Shown here piece by piece: positions 1 to 9,931 of a DNA stretch of 64,000 bases. This DNA is from Marinobacterium lutimaris (GTDB taxonomy: Bacteria; Pseudomonadota; Gammaproteobacteria; Pseudomonadales; Balneatricaceae): the NCBI RefSeq assembly GCF_900108065.1, contig NZ_FNVQ01000002.1, positions 620,001 to 684,000 on the forward strand, in the 5' to 3' direction. Under the pieces are notes generated by a model. It made no database searches. It saw only the letters and a program-made list of their open reading frames with translations, and was not told the origin of the DNA. The first letter of the stretch is position 1. Each line of letters opens with the position of its first letter. The translations under genes were made by a program, and so were the position numbers.

Positions 1-1112
<1,112 letters not shown>

Positions 1113-1134
1113 CTATTTATACCGATATGCGATA

Positions 1135-2640
1135 TCAGTGTGCGCGCCGAACCCGTTTATGAATTTCAAAATCGCGAATCCGCTCGCGGTAATGCTCCTT
1201 GGTCTGCGGGCGCATGACCGAGCGATCACCATCGAGCATCTCCGCTTCAAGATGACGAGCCAGGGTTTCGGCCGTTGCCAGCATACACTCATAGGCGTAC
1301 ATCGGGTCGGCTGGATCCCGCATCGACATAAAGAAGGTCACCGCGGGTGTCTCCAGTTCATCAATGCTGTCCAGGTCGAAGGTCCCCGGCTGAATCGCGT
1401 TGGCCATGCTGAACTGCAGTGAGCCCTGAGCGTTGGGGTTCTCATGACGATGATAGATCTCCATCGCCCCGATCTCCATACCGCAGGCCTCAGCGATGCG
1501 ATGAATCGCCTTGCCGGGCAGCGTTTCGCCCTGGCGGGCAACGACAAAGATCACCAGCATCTCTTCAGGATCGGCTGTAATCTCTGGAGCGGGCCGCTTT
1601 TTATCACTATCGGCAGCCCTGGCCTTAGGCTCTTTTTCATCCGCTGCAGGCTCAACCCGGGCTTGCTCCGGTTCCACGGAATCACTCAGATCCGAGACCG
1701 ACTCTGCTGCCCGGTGAGCTGCCATTTCATGCTCGTCAACGCTCTCGTAGGCGTCCTCATCAAGCGCCGAACCCAGGCGGCTGGAATCTTCCACCTTCTG
1801 AACAACCGGTTGCTCTGATCTTTGAGCTACAGGCTCTTGCGCTGTCTTACGCTGACTGGCCGCCGCTGACTCAGAATCATGTCGCGGACGCACTCTGTCC
1901 ATTAACACGGGGATCGGCTGCTCGGGGTCGAAATCCAGACTTAACGGCTCAGGTTCGGAATAACTGTCCTCATCCCGCTTGGCGGTCAAGGGTGTATCCG
2001 CTTGGCTGCTGTCAGGCTCCGGCGTGGAATCCGCTTCCTGGCCATCGATTTCATCCCACTGATCCTGCTCATCCCACTTTCCGACTGTATCGACACGAGT
2101 CTCCGCCTCGGAATAGGCACGGCGCGGCGCCCGATCGCGATCCACGGGAACATCATCGAACAGTGGGTCGAGCTCAGGCTCGTTCTCTGCTAACAGGTCT
2201 TGCTGCTGAGCGGACTGGCTGCGACTAGAGGGCTTGGGCTCCGCCCAGGATTTAGCCCTGGGCTCAGGCATCGGCTCAGGTTCGATCTCGGGCTCTGGCC
2301 AATCAGGAATACGGTCTGACTCCGCGCTTACCGGCTCAGAACGCGCACCTGTATCAAGATCAGTATCAAACCCAGCGCCAAAACTAGGCTCACGGCGTTC
2401 CTTGGGTTCGGCTTTACGCTGACTGGCTGCCTCGGCAGCGATTTTACGCGCGCCACCATTAGGCAACTCAGGGTTGGACTGGGGCGATTCTTCACCCTCG
2501 TCTTCATGCTGCATCGACCGATCGATGTTCATACGAATGCGGCTACGATTGCCGCGAATCCGGCGCCAACCATCAAAAAGGATCAGCGCTATTACCAGGA
2601 TCCCACCAATGATAAGCCATTCGCGCAGACTGATTTCCAT
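1135..2640 (-). CDS. zipA: Cell division protein ZipA
   Basis: Bitopic inner-membrane protein that tethers FtsZ to the membrane and stabilises the Z ring. Residues 7-24 form the single N-terminal membrane segment (REWLIIGGILVIALILF), followed by a basic stretch. A very long acidic, Pro/Glu/Ser-rich linker covers about residues 45-355. The globular FtsZ-binding domain is at about 360-495 (ADPEEMLVIFVVAR through the MYAYECMLATAETLARHLEAE region). At 501 residues it is clearly longer than the roughly 330-residue E. coli protein, and the extra length is all linker. ATG start at 2640. It precedes ligA. Confidence 0.96.
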   Translation of the reverse strand: MEISLREWLIIGGILVIALILFDGWRRIRGNRSRIRMNIDRSMQHEDEGEESPQSNPELPNGGARKIAAEAASQRKAEPKERREPSFGAGFDTDLDTGARSEPVSAESDRIPDWPEPEIEPEPMPEPRAKSWAEPKPSSRSQSAQQQDLLAENEPELDPLFDDVPVDRDRAPRRAYSEAETRVDTVGKWDEQDQWDEIDGQEADSTPEPDSSQADTPLTAKRDEDSYSEPEPLSLDFDPEQPIPVLMDRVRPRHDSESAAASQRKTAQEPVAQRSEQPVVQKVEDSSRLGSALDEDAYESVDEHEMAAHRAAESVSDLSDSVEPEQARVEPAADEKEPKARAADSDKKRPAPEITADPEEMLVIFVVARQGETLPGKAIHRIAEACGMEIGAMEIYHRHENPNAQGSLQFSMANAIQPGTFDLDSIDELETPAVTFFMSMRDPADPMYAYECMLATAETLARHLEAEMLDGDRSVMRPQTKEHYRERIRDFEIHKRVRRAH

Positions 2641-2652
2641 GGTTAGGCTCTT

Positions 2653-2680
2653 TTACCGTCCGGTCTATAATTCAACTTAT
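2653..2680 (-). promoter_or_regulatory. Possible sigma-70 promoter for zipA-ligA
   Basis: In the 56-bp gap between ccmI and zipA the minus strand carries TTACCC, a 17-bp spacer and TATAGA. The -10 is fair and the -35 poor (3 of 6). It would let zipA-ligA be transcribed apart from the ccm operon. Inference from spacing only. Confidence 0.25.
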
Positions 2681-2696
2681 TCTCCCGGGTAACAGA

Positions 2697-3944
2697 CTAC
2701 TCTACTACCTGATCGATCACCAGCGTGACACGCTCGCTGTCGCCCCCGGTTGCCACCGGTGACTGGCTTCCGACCAGATCGCCCGGCTGGGCAATGGCCT
2801 GACCCGAAGCACTGATCCGTGCGCCCACTTCGACTGCATCAACACTGGATAGTTCGGCACCCGGCATCATCGCCATGCTGTCATCAAGCACGACATCCAG
2901 CGGCAGATCGGAAACCTGTATGCGCACCGCCGCCAGCGGCATACGACCACCCACCGGGCGGGCATAGATAAATACCGCCTGATCAGGTGAGACCTGTGCC
3001 TTCAGCTCATCGGAAAGAGTGACGCTGACACTGATCGATGTTTTAGCCGGGGCCTTAAGTTCAGGCACCTCTTCTCCCGCTGCAGCCAGTTGTTGCTGCG
3101 CCTGTTCGATCCCGGCCCTGAGCGACTGTACTGCCTCACCATGAGCGCTTTCCATGGCATGGCTCCAGTACTCAATCGCAGCGCGGTAATCCCCGGTTTC
3201 ATAAGCGTTGATGCCCAGCAGGCCCAGCGCGGCCATATCATCAGGATCAAGCTCAAGGGTACGGTCGATCTGAGCCTGCACCTCAGGCGTCATGCTGCCG
3301 CCGGCCTGAAAATAGAGCGCCTGGGCGATCTGGCCCTGAACTCCGGCGAACTGTGGTGCATCTTCCGGCAGAATCTCGGCCACGCGGCGAAACGCCTCAA
3401 CCCCTTCGTCGAAGCGGCCCTGGTTCACATAGGTGGTGGCCAGCAGGTACCAGCCCTCCGCATTATCCGGGTTGGCCTGCAGCTCTTTCTCGAGTTCGGT
3501 AACAGCCTCTTCCAGCGTCGGCATCTGCGGAGGATTCAGCGCCAGCGCCAGATCTCCCGAGCGTCCCAGCGTGTTATAGAGCCCAAACGCGATCACCGGT
3601 ATCAATAGCGCCAGCAACACCACGGTGGTGAACTGGGCAGCGCCCGGCCGCGGGTGCTTGAGCTCCGGCGCCTGCTCTTCTGCATCGATCAGCAGATTAC
3701 GCTCCAGCTCCAGCTTGAGTACTTCGAAGTTTTCAGCGTCCAGGGTGCCCGAGTCACGCTCGTTTTCCAGCTCGGCCAGGCGCTCACGGTATATTTCGAT
3801 ATTAAGATGCTGTCTATCAACAGAGGTGTCGTCGGCCTGTTCGGCAAGGCGATCCGCTTCGCGACGGGCCCTTAGCAGCGGCCAGAACACGAAAGCCACA
3901 GCGACAAGGGTCAGCAGCGCAATGCCGCTCCAGAGTGCGATCAT
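2697..3944 (-). CDS. ccmI: Cytochrome c biogenesis protein CcmI (apocytochrome chaperone)
   Basis: Membrane protein that binds apocytochrome c and presents it to the CcmF/H haem-ligation complex. The N-terminus has a membrane segment (about residues 3-21), a cytoplasmic heptad-rich loop and a second segment (about 106-125, TTVVLLALLIPVIAFGLYN). A periplasmic TPR region follows (about 130-275; NAEGWYLLATTYVNQGRFDEG is a clear TPR). The C-terminal domain ends near 415, in line with two-domain CcmI proteins. Its ATG overlaps the ccmH stop by 4 bp. Last gene of the ccm operon. Confidence 0.93.
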   Translation of the reverse strand: MIALWSGIALLTLVAVAFVFWPLLRARREADRLAEQADDTSVDRQHLNIEIYRERLAELENERDSGTLDAENFEVLKLELERNLLIDAEEQAPELKHPRPGAAQFTTVVLLALLIPVIAFGLYNTLGRSGDLALALNPPQMPTLEEAVTELEKELQANPDNAEGWYLLATTYVNQGRFDEGVEAFRRVAEILPEDAPQFAGVQGQIAQALYFQAGGSMTPEVQAQIDRTLELDPDDMAALGLLGINAYETGDYRAAIEYWSHAMESAHGEAVQSLRAGIEQAQQQLAAAGEEVPELKAPAKTSISVSVTLSDELKAQVSPDQAVFIYARPVGGRMPLAAVRIQVSDLPLDVVLDDSMAMMPGAELSSVDAVEVGARISASGQAIAQPGDLVGSQSPVATGGDSERVTLVIDQVVE

Positions 3945-4423
3945 TGTTTCTTATCCTGTTCCAGCAGTTGCTCCAGCCGCGCCCGCTCCTCGGGAGCCAG
4001 ATTATTCCCCTCGCCACCTGCCGCGTTGCCGCGACGCCGGCTACGGGCGATGAAAAACACCACCAGCAAGCCGATACCGAGCAGAACAAAGGGGCCGTAC
4101 CAGAGCAGCCAGGTCATCTCGTTCACCCGCGGCTTGTAGAGTACAAACTCGCCATAACGGGTAACCATGAAGTCCACGACTTCATCATCGCCAGCGCCTT
4201 CATTGAGCATGCGGTAGACCTCACCGCGCAGGTCGGACGCAATCGGCGAATTGGAGTCAGCGATATTGTTGTTCTGGCACTTGGGGCAGCGCAGTTCAGC
4301 GGTCAGCTGTTGAAAACGCTCCTCGGTGGCCTTGTCGTTAAATTCATAGGCTTCGATGGTGGCATGGGCGGCACCGGCCCACATCAGGCACAGGAACAGG
4401 AGCCGCTGCATAACTCGAGTCAT
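3941..4423 (-). CDS. ccmH: Cytochrome c maturation thiol protein CcmH (CcmL type)
   Basis: Periplasmic thiol-disulfide protein that reduces the apocytochrome CXXCH cysteines for haem attachment. The redox motif LRCPKCQ has Cys46 and Cys49, followed by NNNIADSN as in the family. Residues 1-21 look like a signal peptide, and one membrane anchor lies at about 103-123 before a charged tail. At 160 residues this is the short CcmH form; the TPR part of longer CcmH proteins is the separate ccmI gene here. It overlaps both neighbours by 4 bp, so translation is probably coupled. Confidence 0.95.
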   Translation of the reverse strand: MTRVMQRLLFLCLMWAGAAHATIEAYEFNDKATEERFQQLTAELRCPKCQNNNIADSNSPIASDLRGEVYRMLNEGAGDDEVVDFMVTRYGEFVLYKPRVNEMTWLLWYGPFVLLGIGLLVVFFIARSRRRGNAAGGEGNNLAPEERARLEQLLEQDKKQ

Positions 4424-4956
4424 GCGCCCGCTCCGCTGGAGACCTGCTCCATCACCGCTTCAAGATCTTTCCAGACCCGCGCATCAACCGCGCCCACGTG
4501 GCGGTAGCGGATCACGCCTTCAGCATCGATCACGTAGGTTTCCGGCGCTCCGTAGACACCCAGATCCAGCCCCAGCTTACCGTCTTCGTCCAGAACCACC
4601 TTGTCATAGGGGTCGAGATAGCGCTTCAGCCACTCGCGCGCCTTGACCGGCTCATCCTTGTAGTTGATGCCGTAGATGGTGACGCCCTGCTTTGCCAACT
4701 GGTTAAGGAAAGCGTGTTCTTCCTTGCAGGTCGGACACCAGGTCGCCCAGATATTGACCAGCGCCACCTTGCCCTTGAAATCATCCGGCGTCAGCGTCTG
4801 TTCCGGCGCCGTCAGAGAGGCTTTCTCAAACGCGGGGAACGGCTGATTCAGCCGCGCAGAGGGCAGCTCCGTCGGATCGATGGAGAGACCTCGCCAAAGG
4901 AAAAAGCCGATGCCCAGAAAGATGGCCAGCGGTAGAAAAAGTACATAACGACGCAT
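4420..4956 (-). CDS. ccmG: Thiol:disulfide oxidoreductase CcmG/DsbE
   Basis: Membrane-anchored periplasmic thioredoxin-fold protein that supplies electrons to the cytochrome c thioreduction branch. It has an N-terminal anchor (about residues 4-21) and a thioredoxin fold with WCPTC (Cys74, Cys77). The family-typical GVYGAPETYVID segment contains the cis-proline. Length 178 is normal for DsbE. ATG start at 4956, 14 bp after the ccmF stop. Confidence 0.95.
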   Translation of the reverse strand: MRRYVLFLPLAIFLGIGFFLWRGLSIDPTELPSARLNQPFPAFEKASLTAPEQTLTPDDFKGKVALVNIWATWCPTCKEEHAFLNQLAKQGVTIYGINYKDEPVKAREWLKRYLDPYDKVVLDEDGKLGLDLGVYGAPETYVIDAEGVIRYRHVGAVDARVWKDLEAVMEQVSSGAGA

Positions 4957-4970
4957 AGCAATCTTCCTCT

Positions 4971-6932
4971 TTAAGCGCTCTGTGCCGCCATATCGCGGCG
5001 GGCCTGTTTACGGTAACGAGGATCAGTGGCCGCGAGTATGCCACCCAGGGTCATCAGCAATCCGCCCAGCCAGATCCAGCGCACGAACGGCTTATACTGC
5101 ACCCGGATTGCCCAGGCATCACCATCCAGAGACTCACCCAGCGCCACGTAGAGATCACGGAACAGACCGGGATCGATCGCCGCTTCGGTCATCACGTTGT
5201 TACGTGCGGTGTAGAGGCGTTTTTCCGGGTACATGGTGGTATAGGGTTTGCCCTTGTAGAGCACCTGGATCACACCGGTATCGGAGTGGAAGTTAGGTCC
5301 ATCCACCTTATCCATGCGCTCAAACACAAACTCGTAATCATTGAAGGCTTTACGATCACCCGGCTCCATGCGCAGATCGCTGTGCTCACTGAAAGTGGAC
5401 ACCAGCGCCACACCGACCACCAGTACCGCAACGCCCGCATGCGCGAACATCATGCCGTAGTAGGCGCGGGACTGCTTGAATACCGCCCCAAACGGGCTGC
5501 TCTTGGCGCGAACACGGTTAAACAGGTCACGCAGTCCGGTGAATACAATCCACCAGGCCAGAACCAGACCCACCGACACCCAGACTCCGGGGAACTCCGG
5601 CAGCGATACCACTGACAGGGCGCCCGCCACCAAGGCCAGCACACCCGGCAGCCAGAGCTGCTGCAGCATCAGTGCACCTGAGGTCTGCTTCCAGCGCACC
5701 AGGGTGCCGACACCGAGGCTGATCATCAGCAGCAAGCCCAGCGGTACGAACAGCGCATTGAAGTACGGCGGCCCCACCGACAGCTTGCCCAGCCCCAGCG
5801 CATCGATAAGCAGTGGGTAAAGCGTGCCCAGCAGCACCGTAGCGCAGGAAACGGTGAGCAGCACGTTGTTAACCAGCAGCAGCGTCTCGCGCGAAACAAA
5901 ACCGAAGCTGGACTCGCTTTTCACATGTGACGCCTTAAAGGCGTACAGCAGCAGCGAGCCGCCAATGGCGATAGCCAACAGCGCCAGGATAAAGAAACCG
6001 CGGTCCGGGTCGGAGGCGAAAGCGTGCACCGAGGTCAGAACGCCGGAGCGCACGAGGAAAGTCCCCAGCAGACTCAGCGAGAAGGCAAAGATCGCCAGCA
6101 GCACCGTCCAGCTCTTGAACACGCCGCGCTTTTCGGTAACCGCAAGGCTATGTACCAGTGCGGTACCCACCAGCCAGGGCATCAGGGAAGCATTTTCCAC
6201 CGGATCCCAGAACCACCATCCGCCCCAGCCGAGCTCGTAATAAGCCCACCAGCTACCCAGGGCGATACCCAGGGTCAGAAAAGCCCAGGCGATATTGGTC
6301 CAGGGACGCGACCAGCGTGCCCAGGCCGCATCCAGGCGTCCGCTGAGCAGCGCCGCGATAGCAAAGGCGAAAGCAACAGAGAAGCCCACATAGCCCATGT
6401 ACAGCATCGGCGGATGCACAATCAGGCCGAAATCCTGCAGCAGGGGGTTAAGATCAGCGCCTTCCTGCGGCATCTGCGGCAGGTAACGCTCGAACGGACT
6501 GGAGGTAAACAGCACAAACAGTATAAAACCGGTGGCGATCAGCCCCATCACGGCAAGTACGCGAGCGCGCATGTCATCCGGCAGGTTATCGCTCTTGATC
6601 GCAACAGCCACGGTCCAGCCAGCGAGGATCAGCAGCCAGAGCAGCAGCGAGCCTTCATGACCGCCCCAGACAGCGCTCAGACGGAAATACCAGGGCAAGG
6701 CGCTGTTGGAGTTGCTGGCCACATAGGCTACGGAGAAGTCGTTGCTGTAGAACGCCCATGCTAGGCACAGGAAGCTGAACAGCACAAAACCGAACAGAGC
6801 CACCGCGAGCGGTCGTGCAAAACCGCACCAGAGGGCGTTGTTCCGTGCAGCACCGATCAGCGGCACAAAGCCGAGCAACACCGACATACACAGTGAAAGA
6901 ATGAGCGCATATTGACCGAGTTCAGGAATCAT
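4971..6932 (-). CDS. ccmF: Haem lyase subunit CcmF
   Basis: Large polytopic protein of the cytochrome c haem-ligation complex; it takes haem from CcmE and joins it to apocytochrome. It has many membrane helices and the tryptophan-rich haem-handling motif [14 protein letters not shown] at residues 236-249. Histidines typical of CcmF are present, including HPP in [10 protein letters not shown] near 172. Length 653 is as expected. Its ATG overlaps the ccmE stop (ATGA). Confidence 0.97.
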   Translation of the reverse strand: MIPELGQYALILSLCMSVLLGFVPLIGAARNNALWCGFARPLAVALFGFVLFSFLCLAWAFYSNDFSVAYVASNSNSALPWYFRLSAVWGGHEGSLLLWLLILAGWTVAVAIKSDNLPDDMRARVLAVMGLIATGFILFVLFTSSPFERYLPQMPQEGADLNPLLQDFGLIVHPPMLYMGYVGFSVAFAFAIAALLSGRLDAAWARWSRPWTNIAWAFLTLGIALGSWWAYYELGWGGWWFWDPVENASLMPWLVGTALVHSLAVTEKRGVFKSWTVLLAIFAFSLSLLGTFLVRSGVLTSVHAFASDPDRGFFILALLAIAIGGSLLLYAFKASHVKSESSFGFVSRETLLLVNNVLLTVSCATVLLGTLYPLLIDALGLGKLSVGPPYFNALFVPLGLLLMISLGVGTLVRWKQTSGALMLQQLWLPGVLALVAGALSVVSLPEFPGVWVSVGLVLAWWIVFTGLRDLFNRVRAKSSPFGAVFKQSRAYYGMMFAHAGVAVLVVGVALVSTFSEHSDLRMEPGDRKAFNDYEFVFERMDKVDGPNFHSDTGVIQVLYKGKPYTTMYPEKRLYTARNNVMTEAAIDPGLFRDLYVALGESLDGDAWAIRVQYKPFVRWIWLGGLLMTLGGILAATDPRYRKQARRDMAAQSA

Positions 6933-7390
6933 TTATTAAACTCCTGACCACTGGGCATCGGCATCTTGCCGGCTTTTTCCAACGCTTCGGCGACTTCTGC
7001 CGGCATATAGTTCTCATCATGCTTGGCGAGCACCTCGACCGCCTGGAACACGCCCTGGCTATCGAGCTCACCCTGGGCAACGATGCCCTGTCCCTCGCGG
7101 AACAGATCCGGCAGTATGCCGCTGTAGTGAACAGACACAGTTTTCTCGTAATCGGTAATTTCGAACATCACATCAAGGCTGTCTGCGGCACGTTTGACAC
7201 TGCCGTCGACGACCATGCCACCGGCGCGGATACGGGTATCGGTAGGCGCTTCGCCCGTGGCGATCTGCGTGGGCGAGTAGAACAGGTTGATGTTCTGATT
7301 CAGGGCGAAAAGAGTCAGACCAACGGCGACGGCAACGCCGAAGACGATGAACAGCACGATGTAGAGCCGCTTCTTGCGCTTCGGGTTCAT
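6929..7390 (-). CDS. ccmE: Haem chaperone CcmE
   Basis: Periplasmic haem chaperone that carries covalently bound haem from CcmC to CcmF. It has an N-terminal membrane anchor (about residues 9-29) and an OB-fold body. The haem-attachment motif [10 protein letters not shown] contains His124 and Tyr128. Length 153 is typical. The start ATG at 7390 overlaps the ccmD stop by 4 bp. Confidence 0.96.
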   Translation of the reverse strand: MNPKRKKRLYIVLFIVFGVAVAVGLTLFALNQNINLFYSPTQIATGEAPTDTRIRAGGMVVDGSVKRAADSLDVMFEITDYEKTVSVHYSGILPDLFREGQGIVAQGELDSQGVFQAVEVLAKHDENYMPAEVAEALEKAGKMPMPSGQEFNK

Positions 7391-7566
7391 GGACTTTGGT
7401 TCTCCCTCTGTAAACGGCGTTTAAGCTGAGCGATCAACCGACTGCGCTCCATCAGGGGCGCTGCCAGGTTAAGCAGAATGACGGATAGACCCAAGGCGTA
7501 GCTGAGCCAGACGTACAGCCCATGCCCGCCCATCGACAGGAATTCGGAAAAAGAGTTAAAGCTCAC
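7387..7566 (-). CDS. ccmD: Haem exporter small subunit CcmD
   Basis: Small single-pass protein that helps release haem-loaded CcmE from CcmABC. The likely product is 59 residues (starting [16 protein letters not shown]), with one membrane helix at about 17-35 ([19 protein letters not shown]) and a basic tail ending RRLQREN. I chose the GTG at 7566: a GAGG Shine-Dalgarno sits just upstream and the start falls after the ccmC stop. A longer reading to 7620 would run into ccmC and add unrelated cysteine-rich residues. Confidence 0.85.
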   Translation of the reverse strand: MSFNSFSEFLSMGGHGLYVWLSYALGLSVILLNLAAPLMERSRLIAQLKRRLQRENQSP

Positions 7567-7573
7567 ATCAACC

Positions 7574-8332
7574 TCATTTCGACAGCAGCAGATCCCTGAC
7601 CCAGCCGGAGCGGCGTTCACGTCTAAGAATCTCGTTGCGCAGACGCAGCATCAGCGTCACCGCGAAGAAGCAGTAAAAGCCAACCACCATCACCAGCAGC
7701 GGCACCCACATGTCAGCCGGCATCGCCGGTCTCTCGGTCAGCTTGAAGGTGGCGGGCTGATGCAGCGTGTTCCACCACTCCACCGAATACTTGATGATCG
7801 GGATATTAACGAGCCCAACGAGAGACAGAACCGCGCTTGCCTGTGCAGCAGTTGACTCGCTCTCGATGGCAGAGTTCAGTGCCATCACCCCGAGATAGAG
7901 GAAAAGCAGGATCAGCATAGAGGTCAGACGGGCATCCCAAACCCACCAGGAGCCCCAGGTCGGTTTGCCCCAGATCGCGCCGGTAAGCAGCGCCAGCACC
8001 GCCATGGTGGCGCCGATAGGCGCACAGGATTTGGCCACCATATCGGCGACTTTCATCTTCCAGATAAGACCGATGGCGCCAGCGACGGCCATCAGCATGT
8101 AGCAGGACTGAGCCAGAATCGCCGAGGGCACATGCAGGTAGATAATGCGGAAGCTATTGCCCTGCTGGTAATCCGCCGGCGCAAACAGCAGCGCCCAGAC
8201 CATACCGCCAAGCAGCAGTACCAGCGCTGCCACCGAGAACCCGGGCAACAGTTTGCCGCAGATCTGGAAGCACCAGCGAGGAGAAGCCAGCTGGTAGAAC
8301 CAGCGCGGTAACCATTTCTTCTTCTCTACCAT
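7574..8332 (-). CDS. ccmC: Haem transporter/handling protein CcmC
   Basis: Polytopic protein that loads haem onto CcmE at the periplasmic face. It has six membrane helices and the motif WGSWWVWDARLTS, the WWD signature. I place the start at ATG 8332 (MVEKKKWLPRWFYQLASPRW), giving 252 residues, because family members begin close to the aromatic PRWFYQLASP segment. In-frame GTG codons at 8350 and 8341 are alternatives, and the first would overlap ccmB. Fourth conserved subunit gene after ccmA and ccmB. Confidence 0.94.
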   Translation of the reverse strand: MVEKKKWLPRWFYQLASPRWCFQICGKLLPGFSVAALVLLLGGMVWALLFAPADYQQGNSFRIIYLHVPSAILAQSCYMLMAVAGAIGLIWKMKVADMVAKSCAPIGATMAVLALLTGAIWGKPTWGSWWVWDARLTSMLILLFLYLGVMALNSAIESESTAAQASAVLSLVGLVNIPIIKYSVEWWNTLHQPATFKLTERPAMPADMWVPLLVMVVGFYCFFAVTLMLRLRNEILRRERRSGWVRDLLLSK

Positions 8333-8342
8333 TGTTTTCACT

Positions 8343-9056
8343 CTACCCACTCACCGAAATTCGTAATGCGGCGCCAATCGCCAGCGGCGCCAGCACGATA
8401 CCCAGTGCCAGTAACGCGCCCAGCAGCGCCAGATAACCGCCCAGCGGCAAACCGGTTACCGCAGCCTGTACCGCGCCGGTGCCGAAAATCAGCACCGGAA
8501 TATACAGCGGCAGCACCAGCAGGGAAATCAGCACCCCGCCCCGTTTCAGCCCTACCGTCAGCGCCGCGCCGATGGCTCCCACCAGGCTCAGCGTCGGCGT
8601 ACCCAGCAGCAGGCTCAGCATCAACCCGGGAACGCCCTCGGCCGGCAGGAACAACATCACCGAGATCAGCGGCGCCACCAGCGTCAGTGCGAGCCCCGTC
8701 AGCATCCAGTGCGCCAGGACTTTGGCAACCACTACCAGCATCAGCGGTTGAGGACTCAGCAACAGCTGCTCCAGCGAACCGTCATCAAAATCGGTACGAA
8801 ACAGGCTATCCATGGACAGCAGGGTCGCCAGCAGAGCCGCCACCCAGATCACACCTGGCGCCAGTTCCGCCAGGAAGCCTGGCTCCGGACTCACGCCAAG
8901 CGGGAACAGGGTAATCACCATCAGGAAGAAGATCAGCGGGTTGACCAGTTCGCTCTTGCGCCGCAGCGAGAGCTTCAGGTCACGTTTCAGGGTTGCAGCA
9001 AACAGCGCCCCCATTCCGATATCGGGCCGACGCGAAGCCCCCAACTGTTGGTTCAT
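8343..9056 (-). CDS. ccmB: Haem exporter membrane subunit CcmB
   Basis: Membrane subunit of the CcmAB ABC complex that releases holo-CcmE. It is 237 residues with about six hydrophobic helices. Near the start is the typical family segment [25 protein letters not shown]. The start ATG at 9056 overlaps the ccmA stop by 4 bp, so the pair is probably translationally coupled. Confidence 0.95.
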   Translation of the reverse strand: MNQQLGASRRPDIGMGALFAATLKRDLKLSLRRKSELVNPLIFFLMVITLFPLGVSPEPGFLAELAPGVIWVAALLATLLSMDSLFRTDFDDGSLEQLLLSPQPLMLVVVAKVLAHWMLTGLALTLVAPLISVMLFLPAEGVPGLMLSLLLGTPTLSLVGAIGAALTVGLKRGGVLISLLVLPLYIPVLIFGTGAVQAAVTGLPLGGYLALLGALLALGIVLAPLAIGAALRISVSG

Positions 9057-9691
9057 CCGCGCTCTCCCTGCCGGTCAAGATTGATACTGCGCACGGCGCC
9101 ACTACCCTGCAGGTCCTGGTGAGTGGTGAGGATGACACTGCCGCCCCGGGCTACATGCCGCCCGATCAGCGCCTCTTTTGCCGCCACGCCACGCTTGTCG
9201 ATCGCCGTAAACGGTTCATCGAGAATCCACAGTCGCGCATCGCTGAGGTAAAGACGAGCCAGGGACACGCGACGATGCTGACCAGCGGACAGCGTGTGGC
9301 AGGGAACATCTTCAAAACCGCGCAGACCCACTTGTTCCAGCGCCTCCTGCACTCTCGCCGGATCGAGGGACGCGTGCAGCGCGCAGTACCAGTGCAGGTT
9401 TTCTTCCGGTGTCAGCAGCGCTTTAACGCCCGGCTGATGGCCGAAGTACAGAAGCTCACTGCGAAACTCATCGCGCACCCGGTCCACAGGTTCGCCCTGC
9501 CAGTAGATATCGCCTTCGTAGTTGCGCGACAAGCCACTGAGTATGCGCAGTAAAGTGGTTTTGCCGCTGCCGTTGGCGCCCTCGATCTGCACGATCTCGC
9601 CGCTATCGACATCGAAGCTGAGTTGGTCGAACAGCACCCTGTCATCCCGTTCACAGAACAGGTTCTCAACTTTCAGCATCGCCTGGGACAA
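9053..9691 (-). CDS. ccmA: Haem exporter ATPase CcmA
   Basis: ATPase of the CcmAB transporter. Walker A is GANGSGKTT (residues 38-46), the ABC signature LSAGQHR is at 134-140, and Walker B LWILDEP is at 154-160. Length is 212 from the TTG at 9691, which has a GGAG seven bases upstream. The in-frame ATG at 9679 (MLKVENLF) looks more like other family starts but has only a poorly spaced AGG. First gene of the ccm operon. Confidence 0.95.
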   Translation of the reverse strand: MSQAMLKVENLFCERDDRVLFDQLSFDVDSGEIVQIEGANGSGKTTLLRILSGLSRNYEGDIYWQGEPVDRVRDEFRSELLYFGHQPGVKALLTPEENLHWYCALHASLDPARVQEALEQVGLRGFEDVPCHTLSAGQHRRVSLARLYLSDARLWILDEPFTAIDKRGVAAKEALIGRHVARGGSVILTTHQDLQGSGAVRSINLDRQGERG

Positions 9692-9770
9692 ACAGCTTCT
9701 CCGTCAAGGTGTCACAACAGCCACAGCGCTACAGTTTCGCCCACACTGGCCGACTGATTTCAAACGCGCC

Positions 9771-9800
9771 ATTATAAACAGATTGGCAGCAAAGCGTCAG
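9771..9800 (-). promoter_or_regulatory. Probable sigma-70 promoter of the ccm operon
   Basis: The minus strand has a perfect TATAAT at 9776-9771, preceded after 18 bp by CTGACG (4 of 6 to TTGACA). It lies about 75 bp upstream of the ccmA start in the divergent 240-bp gap shared with the fliK-like gene. I saw no sigma-54 spacing on either strand here. Confidence 0.5.
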
Positions 9801-9931
9801 GCAAGCACAGAGCCGACAGTACCGAATCATGCCAAGGTCTGAAGCTTCTGCTACCTAGGTCCAACACGGACCCAACGTCAGTTCAATGCACATCCAACGC
9901 GGTCATCTACCGGCGTCAGGGAGCTACAACA